In this document: positions 46,116-56,979 of the stretch, piece by piece
Position numbering within the stretch: the first letter of the stretch is position 1
Layout of the letters: every line of letters begins with the position of its first letter
From: Adineta ricciae
Taxonomy: Eukaryota > Rotifera > Eurotatoria > Adinetida > Adinetidae
DNA length: 64,000 bases
NCBI GenBank assembly: GCA_905250025.1
Contig: CAJNOJ010000261.1
Location: forward strand, 1 to 64,000
Direction: 5' to 3'
Program-made: the position numbers and the translations under genes
Notes under the pieces: generated by a model
Seen by the model: only the letters and a program-made list of their open reading frames with translations
Database searches by the model: none
What the model was told of the DNA's origin: nothing

Positions 46116-46644
46116 GCAGAGAACTACTGGGAATATCCTCGTTGTCGGTAGCGAGTATAGTTATACGGTTTTGTATCGTTATGAAATATATCAATAATAA
46201 TAAATGAACTTTTCTATTGTAATAGAATATTCATGTAAGATTTGAAGAGTTCGAAAGAAGTTAGAAAAATTTCCTAGAAAATTGTCTTATTGACTTTGTT
46301 TATAAGAACAGAAGAACAAACGAAAAGAAAATCGAAGCAAACCGATAACACGTGTTCTTTTGTATCCGCTGATGTTGTTTTCAGTGAGGAAAATGAGTAT
46401 TTTTCATCATGGGACAAATTTTCATTGTAAGATTTCTTTAATTTTAAAAGAAAAAGTAACGTCTTCGCTAATTTCATTCAGAGCCATTTAAAGTTACTCA
46501 AAACCTATTTTTGGTTTTTCACATGGATTTTTTCCCAGTAAAATACCCAGTTTTGTTATGACATATAAGCATCGCATAGCACAGAAAGAAAAAAAACACT
46601 TCACTTCATTTTAGTAATTTATTCATTCAACTCGGTCAGCGACA

Positions 46645-49600
46645 ATGCCAAATAAGAAACGACAACAAGGTACGGATCTCAGGTTTGAGACAACCATTCA
46701 ATATATTTTTTAAAAACATTTTCAGCTCGAAATAATACAAAACAAACCACAAATGATGTACACGAAGTTTCTACTCCAGTCTCTTCACCCTCAGTCGCTG
46801 AATCAGAATTAACCACTGACTCGACGAATAAAGTTGAACTCCCCGTCACAACAAATACGACATGTCAACCGTCAACTGTTCCTAAACCAGCATGGGGTCC
46901 TCGTCAAGAAGCACCTCAAAATATTACAATACCAAAACCGGTTTGGGGATCAAGACAGCAGCCATCTGCCATACCCAAATCAACAGCTGATTCTTCAACG
47001 AGAACTTCCAATCGAATCGAACGTTCCTACAGTGTTGTTCCAACAACGGCTCAGTCAACAGGAAATCCATCGAGAGAGTCTCGTAGTCAAAGCGTTATAT
47101 CCACACGACGTCGACGATATATTTGTTCAGCAGTTCCTGATAGTGCCGTATTAACACCAATTCATCGACCAGATAATGGTGGAACAAACGGAACTGAGGT
47201 TTTGGTTTATACGAATCATTTCAAAGTCGATATGGACGATGCGATTATTAATCAATATGATGTCGATATTCTTTCGATAGACAATCGAGGAATAACACGA
47301 TCTGCACGAAAAGATGAACGATGGGAAGTTGTTAAAAAAATCGTTCAAGAAAATGAAAATTTCCCTATGGTTTGGTAAGAAGATCAAATTTTTAAAATAA
47401 ATCAAAAAGATATTTCTTTTTCTATAGGTATGATGAAGGTAAAACATTGTATACACGAAGTTTATTGACGGATTTTACTAAACCGATTGAAATCAATATG
47501 AAAAGAGGCGATGAAACAAAAAAATACCAATTAGTTATTATTAATCTTGTTCGACAAGATAAAATTTCGAATATATTCGATTTTATCGAGAAGAAAACAA
47601 CAACTCGACCACGTGATACAATCAGAATTATTGAGACACTTTTTAAACAACGTGCAAGAAATGATCTCATTTGTGTTCGAAACCAATTTTACAATCGAAA
47701 TCAAATACTAGACGATCTCCGTATGTGGATCATTTTCTCTTTCCATGATAAACATTCATTTCTTTTCGTAGATGATGGTCGTGGAATGGCCAAAGGTTTC
47801 TATCAAGCCTTATTTTTAACTCGATGTGGACCAACGTTAAATGTTAATCTGACATTCACTTGTTTTTATATACCATTGAAATTCGTCGATTTTGCTTGTA
47901 AATATCTACGAAAAGATATTACGAGAAATTTTACTGAACACGAAGGAAAATTATTTCAAAAAATTCTTCGAGATTTACTGGGTATATGAACGATTGTTTC
48001 CACCATGAAATCAGTTATTCTTGTTGTTTTTAGTTGAAACAGAACATACAGGTCGAAAAATTCGTTATAAATTCCGTCGATTTGGTCTTCCTGCAAATCA
48101 ATTGATGTTCACTGTCGGTGATGAAAATGAAAATTCTTTAGCTCAAAAGATCAGCGTTGAAGATTATTTCAAACAAAAGTATCATATGCAACTACAATAT
48201 CCACATTTACCATGTATTGATGCAACTAACGGAACCAATAGACGAGCGAATTGGTTGCCAATGGAAGTTGCCAGTGTAAGTCCATTCATTTCTCTTTTTT
48301 TAAGAAGAAAAATTCCAATGAGTTTAGATTGTGGAATGGCAAAGATCACTGAAACCATTAGATGCAACACAACGAGCATTGGTTTCGGGTAAATCGATCA
48401 TAAAACCCTTAGAACGATATAATCAAATAATGAGTATAATGAATTCGCGTGATTTTGACAATGATGTTTATTTGAAAGAATTGAATATTCGTGTACAAAA
48501 ACAAGAAATGCTTTCGGTCAAAGCTCGAATACTTAAAGCACCAACGATTCAATATCGCGGACCAAAACAACAAGATATTATCGAATCCGTCAATGTTGGT
48601 AAATGGAGAATTAGGAATTGGTTTTACAAAACAACAGAGATTTATTCCTGGGGAGCGATTTATTTCGGTTCAAAACCACCGGATAACGCAACAAAAGAGA
48701 TTCTCAATAACTTTGTCGGACAATTTCCTGAAGTAAATCATCTTCTTAAAGACATTGTATCAATGCATTTTCATTGTCTTTGAAGTTACTCAAACGCAAA
48801 GGTTTCGTCATTCGATCAAAATTCGATTTACGACTTGAGCCCGATCGAAAACAAAATATCGAACGAGTTTTAACGGATGCGAGTCAAAATCGGTGGCAAT
48901 TGGCTGTGATTATTCTCGATACAACTATCGATCAAGTTTATGATTATGTTAAACAATTAGGAAATCAACAATTAGGACTTCGAACACAATGCATCGATAT
49001 GAATGCATTGAAAAAGAACACAAATAATTTCTCGATGTGTAAGACAATCTTCGAAAAGCTTTCATTTAGATTTGTTCTTTTGTTTAGATGTGGACAATTT
49101 AAGTCAGAAAATTAATGGAAAATTAGGTGGAATTAATAGTTTTGTGAATACAAAACTTGCGTTAAGTCGATCATCGAAAGAAGATGTGTTTATGTTCTTT
49201 GGAGCAGATGTATGTCTTATCTATGTCGAAAGATTTTATTGGAATTATTCTTTGTTAGGTTACTCATTCAACATGTTCGACGGATCGACCATCGATTGCA
49301 GCTGTTGTTGCTTCACGTGATCCAACAAATACTCTTTATGCTGCTCGACTGTGTGAACGTAAGATTTTGAGAAGAATTTCAAATAAATTCGCAATTCTTT
49401 TCGTTGGGAATAGAATATCCGAAAAAAGGTCGTTGTTCATTGGAAATTATCAAAGAATTGGATCAAATGGTTGCGGATTTATTACGTTTATTTGCACGTA
49501 CATGTGGTGGACGTCTTCCGAATAAAATTGTTTTCTACCGTGATGGTGTTGATGAAGGACAATATCAAAAAGTATTAGATAACGAAGTGAACAAAATCAA

Positions 49601-50269
49601 ACATGCGTGTCGAAGTAAATCTTTGTTGATTCTGATTGATTCTTTCATTGAGGATTGATTTTAGTTGTTTACGGTGCCAATCCATTACCGAAATTGACTT
49701 TTATTGTAGTCAAGAAACGACATAATACACGTTTTTTTCTTTATCAAGACGGGAAAACGTTGAATGTTGAAGCAGGAACAGTAATTGATCAAGGAATAAC
49801 TCATCCATCACAATTTGATTTTTATCTTTGTTCACAAGCAGCGATGTAAGAAATTTTATTTGAGGAAATTCGAATGAAAAAATTCTTTTCTTTTTTAGAA
49901 TGGGTACATCTCGACCAACACTTTATCATGTTCTTCACGATGATATTGGATTTAATAGTGATGATTTACAACAATTAACATATTGGTTATGTCACACAGA
50001 TATGCGTTGTACGAAATCAGTTTCCATTCCAGCACCTGTTCATTATGCGCATCTAGCAGCGTATGGATCACGTTCGTTGAAATTTGAAGATGATCGAGAT
50101 TCAGAAGGGTAAGAAGAAATTTTGAAAAGATCTTTTTCGCATTGAAATCTTTAGTTCGATGATTGATGGTGATGATGATGATGAACCTCAAACATATTCA
50201 CTTGACGATATTCGAACACAACTGATGATTCTTGATCCGAAAGTGGCTGATGATATGTGGTTTATCTAA
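46645..50269 (+). CDS. Argonaute (AGO-type) with WG-containing N-terminal tail
   Basis: Twelve exons: 46645-46669, 46726-47374, 47428-47981, 48034-48275, 48328-48732, 48786-49038, 49088-49209, 49259-49358, 49414-49614, 49665-49845, 49899-50108, 50155-50269. They sum to 1019 codons in one frame, with introns of 46-56 nt. After a Thr/Ser/Pro/Gln-rich tail come the N domain ([13 protein letters not shown]), DUF1785/PAZ region ([29 protein letters not shown]), MID and PIWI. Slicer residues are all present: Asp in FFGADV, Glu in SLEIIKEL, Asp in [10 protein letters not shown] and His in SRPTLYHVL, so target cleavage is plausible. It would bind small RNAs for gene or transposon silencing. One acceptor (TTTGAAG, 48785) is unusual. 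The tail contains PAWG and PVWG motifs like those of GW/Ago-hook proteins. Bdelloids are known to carry expanded Argonaute sets. Confidence 0.85.
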
Positions 50270-50551
50270 ATTGATCTTTAGTTGAAGAACTTCAGAAGTC
50301 TTCTGATCGAGAATGATATTATGCAAGCAAACCATTTTGAATATCTATACTTAATTCTCTCAGTTTCGGAAAAATAAAAACTTCAGACTCAGGCGTAAAT
50401 GTTATTTCGAAAACTTTTATCAATGCTAAACAAACTTATAAAAATAGAGTGAAGTAGAATGCTATCTTTCTCATATTGACTCAGATATAATGATATCATG
50501 GTTTATTCCGAATGACGTATATTGGAATTTTCCTTGACACGTGTGTATTAT

Positions 50552-50559
50552 TATATATA
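50552..50559 (+). promoter_or_regulatory. Likely TATA box for the small gene at 50890
   Basis: TATATATA about 80 bp before a strong 5' splice site (ACAG|GTAAGAG at 50637). Together with a likely 5' UTR intron ending near 50856 (TTTGAAG), this resembles the promoter layout of the small gene at 18920. Confidence 0.4.
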
Positions 50560-50889
50560 CGCGTGCTGTTGGATTTCTCATTTTCAAAAATAAGCGAAGC
50601 TCTCAGACACTTAATCAACGAAGAAAAACAAAACAGGTAAGAGAGCATTTACGAAATCCATAGAGTATCAGTATATCTGCAGTTATATATAGTGCCCTCT
50701 GTGATAAACAAAGCATAAAGGTACATAGGTGTTGTATATGATATCATTTATATATCGAATTCTTTTCTCATACTGGTTATTTTTTCTTTCTTGCCTTTTT
50801 CGACATCGTTCTAATCCATTGATTCTAATCGCACGCATACGTCTTTTTGTTTGAAGGTACTTTCGTGTACGACTTAAAGAGATTTCAAA

Positions 50890-51285
50890 ATGAGTCCACG
50901 CACTACTCACGTTGCGAACGCTTGCGATTGTCCAATCTGGGTCACATGTATTCCGAATCAACAAACTTCTGTTTCATTTGTTGCTCAACAGACCGAGAAT
51001 CTCAGAGCAGAGGTTAACCAAGGTGCAGGAAATGCTGCAATGTTATCGGGTCTAACTAAAATCAATCCAGGTAATAAGTTGGCCTGGGTAACGAACACAA
51101 GCCACTTTAGTGGGGAAATGGTTTATATAACGATTTTCTAGGAAAAGAATGGTCAGTATAAACCCGTGTGCTTAGGGTTTGTAGTGGAAGCGAATAGAAG
51201 TGTAATAGTTGATGCTGAATATTGTGTTAAACGAACAAAAATGGGTGAAATATGGATTGATACCGATGGAAACGACCATAGCTGA
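50890..51285 (+). CDS. Small protein with one in-frame TAG
   Basis: From MSPRTTHVANACDCPIWV the frame is open for 83 codons, then TAG (51139-51141), then open again for 47 codons to TGA at 51283-51285 (EKNGQYKPVCLGFVVEANRSV ... TDGNDHS). The sequence after the TAG looks protein-like and completes a beta-rich single domain whose first strand (NACDCPIWV) is reminiscent of small uncharacterised metazoan proteins. Explanations are a point mutation, stop-codon readthrough or removal of a very short segment (GTTTATAT...TTTCTAG, 21 nt, phase 0, bounded by GT and AG). No signal peptide. It lies 620 bp after the Argonaute on the same strand but has its own TATA box. Function unknown. Confidence 0.5.
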
Positions 51286-51717
51286 GCTTTGAACGATATA
51301 AACTTTAAATTACAAACCCGTCTACAATCAAAGCATTTTAGTCTGTTATTTCATCCTCACTGCCGAAATTTTCGTTGGCTACCATCGTTCACATCTCAGA
51401 TGTTCTATTAAAATTGATTCCAAACTATACATACGACCGTGTTTATCCTTTGTTCAAAGGATGTCTTGCGATATGTATGTGGGTTAGTTTCGAGTAGAAT
51501 TTCAAGTTTCCAATAATCGCGATTTCGCTCTGTATTCCATTGATCAGTATAAACTAAATTCAGAAATCATCATAAAAGATCCTAAATATATGAGTAAGAC
51601 TCTAGAAAATTGTTAATATCTATTTGATTTATATCTATATGATCGGAAGGGAATTAGAAAAAACGCCGAATACTGACAACAATAAAACAAAGTATTGAAA
51701 TTTCTTTCTTCATTTCA
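51286..51717. other. Intergenic between convergent genes
   Basis: Nothing recognised. It would hold the 3' ends of the small plus-strand gene and the minus-strand ART-fold gene. Confidence 0.4.
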
Positions 51718-52899
51718 TTATGTCAAAAACTGCTGAAAACAGCAATCATCACAAAAACAAATTTCACATTTGTTGCATTGTAATAATTGTTTTGAATGTT
51801 TTCCACATTGACAGCATTTATTCTTTAATACACAATGATGTTTACATTGATGATCAAGATATTTAAAACCATAACAATGGCCGATTTTGTGTTTACCACG
51901 GCAAAAATGACCGCAATTTGTATTTCGACATACAAAATGCGTTTCAAGTTTTAATTCGGGTGTTGCTGGTGTAGGAGGAGCTACACATGAATATAGAAGC
52001 AAATTAGGTAAGTTAATAATCATAATTGTATACTTACAAGTTTTTGATGTTAAATGTATAAACACTGAACCATCAGTTTGATGTTCCACCGTTTTCATTA
52101 CGAGCAGTTTTGCTCCTGGGAGAATACTTCCATCTGATTTCTTTTCTGGAAATATGATCACTTTCATTTGATTATTTTCTGTATAATCACCCACTAATCT
52201 GCCATAATTCGGTTCATAAGCAAGAATAATACTCGGTCCATTCAGACAATCTTTAATTTCATCAATTGAAGTTACGGCTGAGCCAAGTGAAGGATATAAT
52301 GGTGTCGGTCCTGAACTGAACATAGAGTTTGATGAATTTTGGTATCTCATCAGTTTCTCTTCGAGTTGTGAATCATACGAAGTTCCTTGAAAAATCGTTG
52401 TTTTTGCATACGGTAATTTATCCAACGCATTTTTCAATAATTTCAAATATTTGAACCACGGTTTGACTTGTGCGCGCTGTCCTGAATCGAATGCTCGCTT
52501 TAATTCCTCGCATAGCGATGATGGTTCCCAATTCATTGAATAAAGATAAATCGCAGCTGATTCATCATGAGTAAGACGGTGTTTCGTTGAACGATTACAT
52601 TTAGCTTTGGCTTGTGCGATACACTCAGGTAGATGCGCAATTTTACGGTTGGTAAATTTCAAAGCTTCTTCAAGTGATACATCTGGTTCATTCTGGTAAC
52701 CATCGATTAGTTTCGAAATGTTTTGGGTAGTAATACAAAAATATTCAAAATGTTTTCTGCCAGTTTTTCGTTGAGACTCATTCGTAGTAGGTTGGACATA
52801 ATTACTCGGCAATCGCTGTATTTGGGGTTCATCATCACAACAACAACAACGACAACAACAGCAACAACAACAATCGAGACTGCTACATGAAGACCCCAT
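51718..52899 (-). CDS. ART-fold protein 3 with poly-Cys N-terminus and zinc-type tail
   Basis: Starts MGSSCSSLDCCCCCCC, a Gly2/Ser context for N-myristoylation followed by a dense Cys run for palmitoylation. The ART-like core reads LTHDESAAIYLYSMNWEPSS, then WFKYLKLLKNALDKLP. The expected catalytic Arg is Gln (TIFQGT) and no E-x-E precedes the Pro-Gly turn (MKVIIFPEKK ... LPGAKL). A 57-nt stretch at 51981-52037 (GTAAGT...GTGTAG) has perfect splice ends, is phase 1 and happens to be in frame. It is probably an intron, giving 374 residues instead of 393. The C-terminus repeats the Cys/His module (HFVCRNTNCGHFC, HQCKHHC, CNKCEICFCDDCC). More diverged from proteins 1 and 2 than those are from each other. 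Confidence 0.7.
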   Translation of the reverse strand: MGSSCSSLDCCCCCCCRCCCCDDEPQIQRLPSNYVQPTTNESQRKTGRKHFEYFCITTQNISKLIDGYQNEPDVSLEEALKFTNRKIAHLPECIAQAKAKCNRSTKHRLTHDESAAIYLYSMNWEPSSLCEELKRAFDSGQRAQVKPWFKYLKLLKNALDKLPYAKTTIFQGTSYDSQLEEKLMRYQNSSNSMFSSGPTPLYPSLGSAVTSIDEIKDCLNGPSIILAYEPNYGRLVGDYTENNQMKVIIFPEKKSDGSILPGAKLLVMKTVEHQTDGSVFIHLTSKTCKYTIMIINLPNLLLYSCVAPPTPATPELKLETHFVCRNTNCGHFCRGKHKIGHCYGFKYLDHQCKHHCVLKNKCCQCGKHSKQLLQCNKCEICFCDDCCFQQFLT

Positions 52900-53659
52900 T
52901 TTTGTGTAACTTCAGTGTCTGAAATTTTACGAGAAAAATTGAAAGAAATACATTTTATTCGCGAATTCAGATCATTTTAAATACTTGAGGGCAACGACAA
53001 ATACTTTTCTTTCTTATACCAACACAAATACTATTCAATACTCTGTTTTACTACGAGAAAAATTTCTAGAAATTCTTATTCATTCCTGCTCGAACTAAAT
53101 GTAAGATTTCGTGAAGCCTTCACTGAATAAAACTGTATGTTTATAGCAAGACAATTAGTTCTATGAATGGCAGCGAAATTTATTCTGTCTTTACCATTTT
53201 TCGTCTAATAAAAATAATGTTTTGTTTCATTGTCATCAATGAAACATTCGTGATTCTTTTTTTCTTTTCTTCCTACTAAGAAAGAAACGATGTACCTAGA
53301 ATCAAAATAACAACACAATTCTTTACACACGATTTTTGACGTTCAACAGTATTGAACGATACCAATACAATCTTTCAAATCTTTAGCAAACTGTACATCC
53401 AGTTTACGGTGGAACTCGTAAATCTTGTAGAAGAGTGGTTGGTCGCTCATTGTGAAATAGTGTGTGATCGATATCTAAAGAATACGCAACGATGAAGAAT
53501 ATTATCATTCAGATTTCCAGTTATACATCAAACAAACCATGTCACGAATGGAAAAAAATTCAAGTTTTTCATCTTTATTCTCTTCTGATAGTGAAACAGA
53601 CGAGAAGACATTCGATGATTTACCAATCACTGTACGCGAATTCGGATGAAATCTATTTC
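52900..53659. other. Intergenic, 0.76 kb
   Basis: Upstream of ART-fold gene 3 and downstream of the minus-strand receptor. The right half recurs around 56598-56980. The short open frame at 53492-53704 shows no domain and is considered spurious. Confidence 0.4.
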
Positions 53660-54577
53660 TTAGTCTTGAGGTTGAACAAGATGGATTCTTCGACGGAATT
53701 CTGAGTGAGAGAAAAGTATAACGAACGGATAAAATAAATGAATAAAATAAGGTAAAATATAGAAGTAATCGACAACAAATTGAGGAGAAACACCTCCAAG
53801 ATAGAAATTAATATAAATCGCCGCAGTTTGGAGGGGCGCCCAGCCTAAAACGTAGAGAATTGTGACACTTAATAGCTGAAGGATCAGTTTTCTATCGCGT
53901 TTCCAATCAACTAAATTCATTTGCATTCGACGTTTTTGTAAAAGAAAACGAAGAAATAAACTAAAACTCAAACATGGAATCGAAAATATCGGAATCCAAT
54001 TATTAATTATTGTATCAACATTTCCCATTAAAACATTAAAAAAATAACACGGAGCTAAACAAAGTAATTGATTATAATTATATTCCGATTTACATGGATA
54101 AACAAAGATTAAAATCAAATAAAATATCCACGGATAAACCATACAAATGACTATCGGAATAAAATGATATTTGAAACGATCTGTCCTTCTTGGAAAATGA
54201 TTCAAACGAAAGATTAACCAATGACGTTCACTACAAGCAAATGTCATTAGAATTAAATTACTTATATTAATACTATAATGTATCCATGTCCAAATGGAAC
54301 AAAAAATGTCATTCGCTGGTTGAACATATGATGTGAATAAAAACGATTCACTTAATGAAATTGGAATTAAAACAAAAAGAAAACTACTGAATAATAAAAT
54401 TATAATGATATCATTGTGAATGGAACGACGAAGAGTTTCAGTTTTAATGTATCGAAAAAATAAATATATTGAACAGATTAACGATGGAATTTGAAATGCG
54501 AGAAAACAGAGAAATTTAATTCGATTGAGTAAACGAGGTGAAGAGACGATGATCGCATTTTCAGACTCATTCAACAT
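53660..54577 (-). CDS. Rhodopsin-type seven-helix receptor
   Basis: 305 residues, single exon, from MLNESENAIIVS (an NES glycosylation site in a short extracellular N-terminus). Seven hydrophobic helices can be placed. The TM3 end has SERH in place of D/E-R-Y. TM6 has LGWAPLQ (cf. C-W-x-P) and TM7 has FYPFVILFSHSEFRR in place of NPxxY. TM3 starts with a Cys (IFCSIWTWI) able to pair with a loop Cys. This matches the large families of short peptide-receptor-like GPCRs in rotifers. The ligand is unknown. A 3' fragment of a second copy lies at 56980-57366. Confidence 0.75.
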   Translation of the reverse strand: MLNESENAIIVSSPRLLNRIKFLCFLAFQIPSLICSIYLFFRYIKTETLRRSIHNDIIIILLFSSFLFVLIPISLSESFLFTSYVQPANDIFCSIWTWIHYSINISNLILMTFACSERHWLIFRLNHFPRRTDRFKYHFIPIVICMVYPWIFYLILIFVYPCKSEYNYNQLLCLAPCYFFNVLMGNVDTIINNWIPIFSIPCLSFSLFLRFLLQKRRMQMNLVDWKRDRKLILQLLSVTILYVLGWAPLQTAAIYINFYLGGVSPQFVVDYFYILPYFIHLFYPFVILFSHSEFRRRIHLVQPQD

Positions 54578-54855
54578 TAGTTCTTCTGAAACATTTCTTT
54601 CTTGTCTGAATGAAACTATTTAGATGAGGTTTAGCTGAAAGAGGAAATGGTTAATTAGAAGTCTTTCTTGTTTTTAATTAAAACAACATTTCTTCTATTA
54701 ACACTATATCAAAACAATGTCAACAGATGTCTCGAGTATACTTGATTTTTATAGAAGATTTTTCCATAAATCTTAGTTTCGTGTGACGATAACTTCACAT
54801 CGGAGTGATTTTGATACGGAATTTATTAAGTCAAAACTTCATGTGAACAAGAAAT

Positions 54856-55167
54856 TTATTGATATTGTTTTAAAATATTCATCGGTTTATCAAAATCGGT
54901 TAAAGAACCTTTGTCTAAAACTAAAATCTGATCACAATTCTTCACAGTGTTCAATCGATGAGCGATAATCAAAACCGTTCGATCGGAAAACTTCGTTGCA
55001 ATAACATTTTGAATAATTTGATCAGTTTCATAATCCACATTCGCTGTTCCTTCATCAATCAATAAAATCTTCGTTTTTCTCAAAATCGCTCGTGCAATAC
55101 AAATCAATTGACATTGTCCAAAACTTAAATTTTCTCCTCGTTCATTAATCATCATCTGCAAACCAGC
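54856..55167 (-). pseudogene. ABCC transporter fragment: end of NBD2
   Basis: Codes the last about 100 residues of an ABCC protein nearly identical to that at 60213: MINERGENLSFGQCQL (signature), ILLIDEGTANVDYET (Walker B), H-loop IIAHRLNTV, ending LKQYQ. The N at 55168 cuts it off. The region from here leftward to about 54590 also matches the 3' flank of the complete gene (59870-60212). Confidence 0.8.
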
Positions 55168-55168
55168 N

Positions 55169-56596
55169 ATCTAAGAATTCAATAAATAATCTAACAAAAT
55201 GTTCTTCAACTTGAAAAACACGAATTGGAATAAGACCATTCAATGATGACGAGTAAAGACTGTAAATTGGAGCGCGAGTTAAACTTTCCAATTGTTTTAA
55301 TTGTCGATTTGTTATTCGAAACAAATGAGCAAAATATATAAAAACTGGAATTAAAATGAGAAATAAAATAATCATATAAGGATTTGTCAAAGTTATCATT
55401 ACAAATGAACCAAATAATGTTGATACTGTTGATAACCCAAAGATGAATGATCGTGGTAAGAATTCATCAATGATTTGTTGATCTTTACTCACACGATTGA
55501 GATTTCTTCCTATTGGATTACTTTCATAGAATTCCATTGATGTACATAACAACCCTTTAATCATTCGATTATGAAAACAATGTGTTCCATTTAAGAATAT
55601 ATGAAAAAAAAGATTTATCGAAAGTAAATTCGTTCCTAGAAGACTTATCGTTAAAATGGAATATTTATAAACGAAACTAATTGGATGAATCTCTTCTCGA
55701 TTGATTTGTCTTAATGTTTGTCCAATCCAATAATTTGTTCCATCGAATAAAATTTCGCTGAACAGAAATAAAAGAATAAAAAGACAAAAACCAGATAATC
55801 CACATGGTGGTGCAGTGAATAGTCGATTCCAAAGCGACCAATTGGAATATATTTCAGTTGGTTTTTCATCACAGATGATCGAAGGATGATCAATGGCACC
55901 GGATTCTTTGTGTAACATTGTTTTTATGAACGAATCTTCTTCTTGAGTATTTCGATCTTCGTTTACAAAATTTTCGTTGAATTCTTTTTGAAAACCATTA
56001 GAAAGATAAATAATTTGATTCGTCTCTTGAAGAAATTCCAATTGATGTGTCACTAACAAACGAGTTTTTGTTTTCAACAAACCATTCGAACCAAAACATC
56101 TTTCATAAATTAATTTAGCCACAGCTCGATCAACAGCCGCCAATGGATCATCAAACAAATAAATATCCGCTTTCTTATACAAAGCACGTGCTAAAGCTAC
56201 TCGTGCTTTTTGTCCTCCGCTCAGATTCACTCCTTTCTCGCCAATCATTGTTAAATCACCTCGTGTTCCCAATAAATGAAGATCTACGTCAAGACAACAC
56301 GCGTAAATGATCTCTTGGTATCGTTGATCATCATAGATTTCATTGAGAAGAATATTGTTCCTTAAAGTATCGACAAATATCCATGGAGATTGAGAAACAT
56401 ATGAAAATGAACTTTGGTTTGTGTCAATTTCACCTTCGATGAGATTCATTTCGGCAAGAATAGCAGCGAGAAATGAAGATTTGCCAGATCCAACTTGACC
56501 AAATATTCCAACGAAACTTCCTGCTGCAATTGAAACGTTTAATGAAGATAAACAAATTTTATTCGAATTCCAAGAAAAACTCGCATTTTTCATTGT
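55169..56596 (-). pseudogene. ABCC transporter fragment: NBD1 and start of TMD2
   Basis: Nearly identical to about 61234-62663 of the complete transporter. It runs from MKNASFSW through Walker A (GQVGSGKSS), LSGGQKARVALARAL and Walker B (IYLFDDP) into TMD2 helices, ending at FIEFLD before the N at 55168. About 700 bp of the gene (end of TMD2, NBD2 Walker A) is missing at that N, and the whole 5' third is missing at the N at 56597. Confidence 0.82.
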
Positions 56597-56979
56597 NTTC
56601 TTTATATACGATTTTTGAACCGTACATACAGTTTACGGTGGAACTCGTAAACCTTGTAGAAGAGTGATTGGTCACTCACTGTGAAAGTTTGAAAGAGGAG
56701 TCGCCCAGCAAATCTGAAATTAAATGAAAAACTTGTCTCTTTGGGAACATGACCGGTTTTGCAATATGTAACATCATAGTGTTTCATCGATATCTAAAGA
56801 ATACGCAAGGATGAAGAATATTATCATGCTGATTTCTAGCTGTACATTCAAACAAATCATGTCGCGAATGGAAAGAAATTCAAGTTTTTCATCTTTATTC
56901 TCTTCTGATAGTGAAACAGACGAGAAGACATTCGATGATTTACCAATCACTGTACGCGAATTCGGATGAAATCTATTTG

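Larger units (their letters stand above)
45008..47400. repeat. Direct copy of 42610-44995
   Basis: Receptor last exon, decayed kelch region and Argonaute 5' exons recur in the same order as at 42610-44995, with scattered differences. The Thr-coding ACA/ACT tract length differs between copies. The copy begins at the N at 45007. Confidence 0.85.
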
